Origin: Anomaloglossus baeobatrachus
Lineage: Eukaryota; Chordata; Amphibia; Anura; Aromobatidae
Assembly: GCF_048569485.1 (NCBI RefSeq)
Contig: NC_134355.1
Coordinates: 663,453,979 to 663,517,978 of the forward strand
Reading direction: 5' to 3'
Length of the DNA: 64,000 bases
The number at the start of each line of letters is the position of its first letter. Within the stretch, counting starts at the first letter, position 1. The position numbers were made by a program, and so were the translations under genes. The notes under the pieces are model-generated. The model was not told where the DNA came from. It saw only the letters and a list, made by a program, of their open reading frames with translations, and did not search any database. This document shows, one piece after another, positions 57,380-64,000 of this stretch.

Positions 57380-58640
57380 GCTTTTCCTTCTGTTCATAGA
57401 CAGCATCTCCAAGACAAATTTCCCCTCCACGTCTAAGTGTGGAGAGGCAGCTAGTGCGCATGCGTGTGCCGATTTACCCCAGCTGCAGCATAATTACAGT
57501 GTTTCGCCTAGTGAGTATGCTCAGCCTGACTGTGCCATTCCTGACGCTAAGTCTTCATTTCGGGATACAGCGCATGCTCCCACACTAAGTGTGAAAAGCC
57601 TCTTTGCACAGGTGCTTGCATTCCGTGCCGGGTCTAAGTCCTGTTTTGTGCCTAGACACCATGCTAAAGCTGACAGTCTTTTTTCAGAGACTGTATTTCA
57701 TGCTACTGAGCATGCTCAGGCACTTCCTGCATCAGAGACTAGGTCCGGTAATGAACTCTTTGGCCCTGGCCCTGATGTGGGGGTCCCATATAGACCACAG
57801 GGCATCAGGTGTCCTCCCAAATGGCTTGCAGAGGCCCACACCTATGACTTGTCACCGCATTATTGATGCTCAGACGATGACTGGTGAGGTGTTTGGGTCA
57901 TGACAGCCATGAGGTCATCATTGAAGTTGCGTTTCCAAATAGGACGCTAGTTATGCCACTCATGACGTGTCACTCTACTTTTGTCTCCAGGAGGTGCATT
58001 GTGGTTCACCCTGGTTTGGGGCGGACCCAGGTTATAAAAGGGGCTGGAGCCAACAAGGAGGTGCGCAGTCTTCTATTATGCTCCGAAAGAGCACACCTCC
58101 ATGTGTTGAACCCATTGCGGCTTTAGGCCAGAGGTAGGCAGGGATAGGGTGGTGGATGCAGGCCACCACCACAGTTGGTAACGCAGAACGGTTAAGACCA
58201 GCTCCTGTCCTAACAGTCCTGCTTGTGCAGCCCAGTGGCATTAACAGGCCTGCTGCTGCTGATGCGCCTGCTGTCCACAGGTGTGGCCCCTACGCACACG
58301 GTCAGCGTACTCAATGGCCCCTGTGTTGTTAACAGGGAGTTCCTGGGCTGGGTGGGCATGTGGACCCTGTGACGCTAACAGGGCTCACAGTCTCCAGATC
58401 AGAATGGCGTCTAACTCGGTTCAGGCTACTATTAGTTTCATAGCCACACAGCTCTGTATCCTCCACCAAACCTTCCAGTTGCCAACCTCTCCTTTTCCAA
58501 CTGGGAGCACGGTGGACACTGACTGCTGATGGGGATATATACCTTTGTCTTTCTTTTCTTATTAATTTTCGTTATATAGCGGTCACAGATTATATACCAC
58601 TTTATCCAAATCTGCCAGTCCCACTGTAACAGATGTTGTT
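57380..58640 (+). repeat. LTR-like repeat with strong TATA box
   Basis: GC-rich stretch between the satellite and the hAT copies. It contains repeated CATGCTCAG and CACTAAGTGTG blocks, a promoter-like TATAAAAG and a long transcribed-looking leader (CCTGCTGCTGCTGATGCGCC). It may be a solo LTR or the promoter part of a retroelement; ends were not found. Frames in it show no domain. Confidence 0.35.
58033..58040 (+). promoter_or_regulatory. Candidate TATA box
   Basis: TATAAAAG within CCCAGGTTATAAAAGGGGCT, a near-consensus core promoter in a GC-rich setting, probably of a retroelement and not of a host gene. Confidence 0.45.
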
Positions 58641-58779
58641 TCTTCAGCAAATGTTACAGTTGCTTAACCACCAAACCCACGGACCAAAACTTATTTCCCC
58701 TTTCCAACACACCTGTTCCCCTTTCCAACAGCATCTGTCCTTTTTCAACTCATTTTGGGATATGACCAAAAGTGCAACT

Positions 58780-58904
58780 GTGCAGGGACACCGTACTCAA
58801 CGCCATCTCAGCACAGCAGCCATCCCTCGGTCCCTCCGATGTGGACAAGTAAAAGACCATTTCCTCCTATCCATGACAAAGCGTTGGGATTCACTCTGTG
58901 CAGC
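58780..58904 (+). pseudogene. Inverted hAT transposase N-terminal scrap
   Basis: GGGACACCGTACTCAACGCC ... CCCTCCGATGTGGACAAGTA ... TATCCATGACAAAGCG is the forward-strand counterpart of the N-terminal part of the hAT copies (TPYSTLSTHS, QMWSNKRPLPATHDKAK in copy 1). It is joined at about 58905 to the C-terminal end of copy 2, which runs on the other strand. A third, inverted fragment or a rearrangement is implied. Confidence 0.55.
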
Positions 58905-61330
58905 ACTGGTGTTTAGTGGAAAAGTAGATCTAAGATTGCGTACCACATTCTGCAGATACTCCTGTATACGTGCGTCTATTTCTATGGCAGGAATTATTTC
59001 GCCAAATTTTGTCTTGTACCGGGGATCTAACAGTGTGGCAACCCAGTATTCAGGATTACTTCAAATTCATACAATCCGAGGGTCATGTAGGTAGTGCAGC
59101 AAGAAGGCGCTCATGTGTCTTGTGCATCCACGAGGACCAAGTCCTTGGTGTGTTGGTGGCAGAGAGGTGAGAATCGTGCATCCTTCCTCTGCCCTCTACC
59201 CACAACCTCGCACAACCGAAATGTGAGCAAGCTCTCACTCATCTGCTGAGTCTTCCATGCCCATCGCCAGTTCGTCCTCCATTTCTTCATGGGCTCCTGC
59301 ACTTTCATCAACACTTTTTGCTGATACTATGCGCCCTTGTTAATCCCTCTCCCTCACCATGACTGCCGCATAGGTGCCGCTGACCATCTGGACCTCGTAG
59401 ATCTTGTTATCCCTTCCGCATATGACTCCTCCTGTACTTCCTCCCCTTCCTCTTGTCCCAACACCTGACTCCGAATAATAATTACAGTGTGCTCCATCAT
59501 GTAGATGACCAGAATTGTCACGCTGAGAATGACATTGCCAGTGCTAAACATCTTCGTCGACATTTGTGAACTGTGTAGCAGGGTGCATAGGTCCTTGATC
59601 TGACACCACTCCAGCAGCGTGATCTGCACCACCTCTTGATCAAGTTATCCCAGGCTATATGTCATACCGTATTTCAGCAGGGCTCTGCGGTGCTGCCACA
59701 CACGCTGCAACATGTGCAGATTCAAATTCCTGCGTGTGGGCACATCGCATTTCAGGCGTTTAACCACCAGACCTAAAGACTTCTGTAAAGACGAAAGTTG
59801 TTGAGCTGCTGTGTACGCACGATGGAAGTGAGCACATAGCGAGCGTGCACGCTGCACAAGGCCATGTAGGCCGTGATGGTGTTTTAAAAATTGCTGGAGA
59901 ATTAGGTTCAACACGTGAGCCATACAAGGCACGTGTGTCACATTGCCCTGACGATGGCCCGCAGCCAGGTTTGCATCATTGCCGCACACGGCTGTTAAGT
60001 CACCAACGGAGTCCGCTCCGTCAATTTGTACTCCGGTCGCCAGGTGACAACGTGTTCCTTTCATGAATATTGCTGATGATGGGAGAGTAGTCGATGCCAG
60101 CGGCGCAGGTGGACGCAGGTTATGCTCACCCACTGGGCTGCATTACCTTGACAGATGCAGAATCTCTGGCTGAATGTAGCTGGTGGGTATCTCACAGATG
60201 AAATACCATCATTCAGCTACAACCAATGGGAAGACACCACACCCTTTTTTATGCCCATCCTGTCTGCAGACCACTGCCAGACATAGCTATGAACCTCTGG
60301 TTAATTTTACCCCCAGTTCAGTTTTATGATTTTGTGTGCTTGTTACCTGACTACTTTTCCTGCTTGCTGTTTATGTACCTTGTTGGCCGATACGCATTTC
60401 ACCTCTGCTTGTTTTCTGATTAAGTCCTGGCCGTCCCATTCTGTTCCTGTTCCTCAATTAATGTTTTGACCCTGCCTGACTACTATTCTCTGTAATAGCG
60501 GTGTGACTCACATTTCCCATACATTTCAAAGTAAAACTTTGACCGCCTGATGGCATTGAGCTCTGCTGCCAGCATAGTAAGGAGGTGTGTGGTAGTCCTT
60601 GTGCGCAGTTGCAAGGAAGGGTGGCCTGACCACACAGGGTTTGCGCCAAGGTAGAGGACCCACACGAGGTTGAAGAGGCAGAAGCAGTGTATTAACTTCT
60701 ACATACAGAACAAGGATTGAAACAACTCGTGGGGACAGCAAGACTTGTACAGCAGACCCTTCTCCATCTCTCACCATAGTTTGCCAGTGCCCAGTCAGTG
60801 ACATGTAATGACCCTGTCTATGCTTACTGGTCCAAGTATCTGTGTTGAAATGCACCCTGTCGCACACAGATTTTCTCAAGGAAGTGGTGATGTTGTGTGC
60901 GACATGCTGGTGTAGCGCGGGCATGCTTTTCTTGGAGAAGCAGTGGTGATTGGGCATCTGGTACTGGGGCACAGCGACAGACATAAGGTCTGTAAAATCC
61001 TGTGTGTCCACTACGCGTAAAGGCAGCATTTCGGTAGCCAACAGCTTACAGAGGGATAGAGTCAACCACTTAGCTTTGTCATGGGTCGCAGTAAGTGGCC
61101 TTTTATTTGACCACATCTGAGGGACAGAGATCTGGCTGCTGTCTGTAGACGGTGTTGAGTAGGGTGTCCCTGGAAAAATGCAGGTTTGTGAGAAAAGTGC
61201 AGGCGGAGACATGATGTTGCCTTCATCTTGCCTTCAGATCTGTTCATCTTGTATCATTTTTAAAAAACACAGCAAGCAAGGGTTACTCCAAGCGGAGTCT
61301 ACCTTTTTTCCCAAAATTGGGCACACAGAC
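58905..61330 (-). pseudogene. hAT transposase, copy 2, broken
   Basis: A worn copy of the transposase at 61414-64000, in the same orientation and directly downstream of it. Recognisable parts are the N-terminal region at 61212-60526 (MSPPALFSQTCIFPG, DTWTSKHRQGHYMSLTGHW), the middle at 60133-59645 (VCGNDANLAAGHRQGNVTHV, HVLNLILQQFLKHHHGL) and the C-terminal third from 59632 down to 58905. Several frameshifts and stops separate them; the second catalytic Asp motif CDN reads CGND. An unrelated 350-bp insertion interrupts it at about 60140-60495. Confidence 0.8.
60140..60495 (+). repeat. Insertion inside hAT copy 2
   Basis: Sequence from GACAGATGCAGAATCTCTGG to TGACTACTATTCTCTG has no counterpart in copy 1. 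The left part pairs TCTGGCTGAATGTAGCTGGT with a GATGAAATACCATCATTCAG block; the right part (TTGTTACCTGACTACTTTTC) resembles retroelement leader sequence. Ends are approximate. Confidence 0.45.
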
Positions 61331-61413
61331 ACCCCATCAGTGGCAGCACTTGTGCCCTAGTTGCAAACAGGATGTTTTGATTTGCATCAAGCACATTCCA
61401 AATCCACAAGCAT

Positions 61414-64000
61414 TTACTCTCCCCAGGATGACACAGGGGTAGTAAATTCCTTCTGGATCCATGACTTGTTCATTTTGATGAACGTCAGTCTGTCCACATT
61501 GTCACTGGACAGACGCGTGCGCTTATCTGTCAGCACACACCCAGCAGCACTGAAGACACGTTCAGAGACAACGCTGGCAGCTGGACACGACAAAATCTTC
61601 AAGGCGTAACTGGAGAGCTCTTGACATTTTTCTAGATTTGAAGCACAAAAGGAGCAAGGCTCCATTTGCAAAGTCATTGCATCGATGTTCATTTGGAGAT
61701 ACTCCTGTATCATCCTCTCCATCCGTTGACTATGTGTCAGACTTGTTGTCTCTGGTGGCCTTGCAAAGGAGGGTCTAAAAAAATTATGAAAAGATTCCAT
61801 AAAATTGCTGTTACCAGCACCAGATACGGTCCTACTGGTACGGGTAGACTGTTGAAGATGACGAGGCCGTCCCATGTTTGTCAAGTTACAACTGGGAGAA
61901 TCACTCCCTTCACCTGCACGGTTGTTTGGTGGAAAAGCCGAGCTAAGATCGAGTAACAGCTTCTGCTGATACTCCTGCATACGTGCGTCCCTTTCTATGG
62001 GTGGAATTATGTCACAAAATTTGGACTTGTCCCAGGGATCTAATAGTGTGGCAAGCCAGTAGTCATCATCACTTCTAATTTTGACAATACGAGGGTCATG
62101 TTGGAGGTAGTGCAACAAGAAGGCACTCATGTGTCTTGCGCAGCCATGCGGACCAAGTCCACGCTGTGTTTGTGGCATAGAGGTGCTAACCGTTCTTTCT
62201 TCCTCTGTCATCTCCCCCCAACCTCTTTCAACTGAAATTTGACCAAGGTCCCCCTCATCTGCTGAGTCTTCCATGTCCATGGACAGTTCGTCCTCCATAT
62301 CTTCATGTCCTCCTGCACCTTCCTCAACATCTCGCCTGCTACCATGCGCCCTTGTTGATCCCTGTCCCCCATGGTCCCATGCCTGCCGCGTTGGTGATGA
62401 TGAACGTCTGGACCTTGGTGATGTTGTTGTGTCTTGCGCATATGAATCCTCCTGTAGTTCCTCCCCTTCCTGTTGTTCCACCCCCTGACTACGAATAGTG
62501 TTTAGCGTGTGCTCCAGCATGTAAATGACTGTAATCGTCATGCTGATAATGGCATTGTCAGCGCTAAACATATTCGTCGCCATGTCGAAACTGTGCAGAA
62601 GGGTGCATAGGTCCTTGATCTGAGATCACTCCATCAGGGTGATCTGCCCCACTTCTGCATCTCGTTGGCCCAGGCTATACATCATGACGTATTGCACCAG
62701 GGCTCGCCGGTGCTGCCACAGTCGCTGTAACATGTGGAGAGTTGAATTCCAGCGTGTCGCCACATCGCATTTCAGGCGATGAACCGGCAGGCCGAAAGAC
62801 TTCTGGAGCGATGCAAGTCCCTCAGCTGCGGGGCTTGAACGGCGGAAGTGAGCAGACAGTTTTCGTGCCCTGTTCAGAAGGCCATCTAGGCCGGGATAGT
62901 GTGTTAAAAATTGCTGGACGACAAGGTTCAACACGTGAGCCTTACAAGGTACGTGTGTCACCTTGCCCAGGCGAAGGGCCGCACCCAGGTTTGCAGCATT
63001 GTCGCATACGGCCTTACCAGGCTGCAGGTTGAGTGGAGACAACCATTTATTAAACTCGGACCGCAGAGCTGACCACAACTCCTCAGCTGTGTGACTCTTA
63101 TTCCCAAGACATGTCAAGCTAAAGACCGCCTGATGCCGTTGCGCTCTGCTGCCAGCATAGTAATGAGGGTTGCGTGATTCCTTCTGCGCAGTGAGAACGC
63201 TGGTGGCCTGACCAGGCAGGCTTGGGGCGGAGGTGGAGGACCCAGATGAGGTGGAGGATGCAGAAGCAGTGGCGGAACATGGACAGACAGAGGATTGACA
63301 CACAAGTCGTGGGGACGGCAAGACTTGTGCAGCAGACCCTTCACCATCTATCACCATAGTTACCCAGTGGCCAGTCAGCGACATGTAACGTCCCTGTCCA
63401 TGCTTACTGGTCCAAGTATCGGTGGTGAAATGCACCCGTTCACACACAGAGTTTCTCAAGGAAGCGGTGATGTTGTGTGCGACATGCTGGTGTAGCGCGG
63501 GCACACCTTTCTTAGAGAAGTAGTGGCGACTGGGCATCTGGTACTGGGGCACAGCGACAGACATAAGGTCTCTAAAATCCTGTGTGTCCACTAGGCGGAA
63601 AGGCAGCATTTCTGTAGCCAACAGCTTACAGAGGGATAGAGTCAACCTCTTCGCTTTGTCATGGGTCGCAGGAAGTGGCCTTTTATTTGACCACATCTGA
63701 GGGACAGAGATCTGGCTGCTGTGTGTAGACAGTGTTGAGTAGGGTGTCCCTGGAAAAATGCAGCTTTGTGAGGAAAGTGCAGGCGGAGACATGATATTGC
63801 CTTCATCCAACGTTGGTGCTATCGATGTCTGAGAGAGCTGTACACACTCACTTGTTTCCCCTTCCAAACCAACTGACGACCTACCAAGCAAACTGCCTGT
63901 TGCGGTTACAGTGGTGGAAGTTGTGGGTGGAAAAACAGGTGTGACAGCTGTCCCCACAGTCCTAGAAGATGACGAGCGCGCGGATGCCCTGGAAGGGGCA
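61414..64000 (-). pseudogene. hAT transposase, copy 1, one in-frame stop
   Basis: The minus-strand frame is open from the right edge to 62629, stops at a TGA (62626-62628) and continues in the same frame to 61414. In copy 2 the matching codon is TGG (LLEWCQIKD), so one W-to-stop change splits an otherwise whole gene of at least 847 codons. Visible parts: catalytic Asp in HFTTDTWTSKHGQG, second Asp in AVCDNAANLGAAL, PCKAHVLNL, CDVATRWNSTLHML, and the hAT dimerisation end SCPAASVVSERVFSAAG with RLSSDNVDRLTFIKMN. The BED zinc finger expected at the N-terminus would lie beyond 64000. ZBED-like hAT family. Confidence 0.88.

Overview
The window looks like vertebrate nuclear DNA, most probably from an amphibian (frog or toad). 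The evidence is long introns with GT/AG borders, a CYP2-family cytochrome P450 locus, and a dense mix of Tc1, mariner, hAT, Penelope-like and Ty3/gypsy elements, TTAA-flanked and other MITEs, and a tRNA-derived SINE. The species call is inference. There are no bacterial or organellar features.

Host genes. All host coding sequence seen belongs to a tandem CYP2 P450 cluster on the minus strand. One gene runs from its start codon at 31079 leftward through six exons (174, 163, 150, 161, 177 and 142 nt) to 1984. Its exons 7-9 lie beyond the left edge. All visible splice sites and phases fit the standard nine-exon CYP2 plan, and the protein most resembles fish and amphibian CYP2K-type enzymes. About 14 kb upstream, 45432-45610 is the last exon (heme-binding Cys and stop codon) of a second CYP2 gene; its other exons are not visible in the remaining 18 kb.

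Layout. 1-31 kb: the P450 gene, with introns filled by a gag relic, minisatellites, foldbacks, a mariner relic, two 1652-bp Tc1 copies (the first with an intact transposase), a Harbinger-like element, a Penelope-like relic, a solo LTR and a Ty3/gypsy internal region. 31-45 kb: intergenic repeats, including a third Tc1 relic, a second solo LTR, inverted-repeat elements, a SINE and two TTAA-flanked elements. 45-48 kb: the second P450 exon and dispersed repeats. 48.3-57.3 kb: a hAT-like leader followed by a 138-bp satellite of about 35 copies, split by a young LTR element with a 4-bp target duplication. 57.4-64 kb: a TATA-containing LTR-like stretch and two tandem hAT transposase copies on the minus strand, the outer one open at the right edge.

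Most unusual signal. A short motif of the form CTGANGA-A-stem-loop-stem-GAAA-CGYRT recurs five times in good form and in several weaker forms. The stem bases differ from copy to copy but stay complementary, which suggests a structured, hammerhead-ribozyme-like RNA. Several copies sit between the arms of inverted-repeat elements; two such elements have target duplications of 14 and 16 bp, and one has landed inside a Penelope-like element that itself ends with the motif and carries a 12-bp duplication. This points to a Penelope-derived family of non-autonomous foldback elements.
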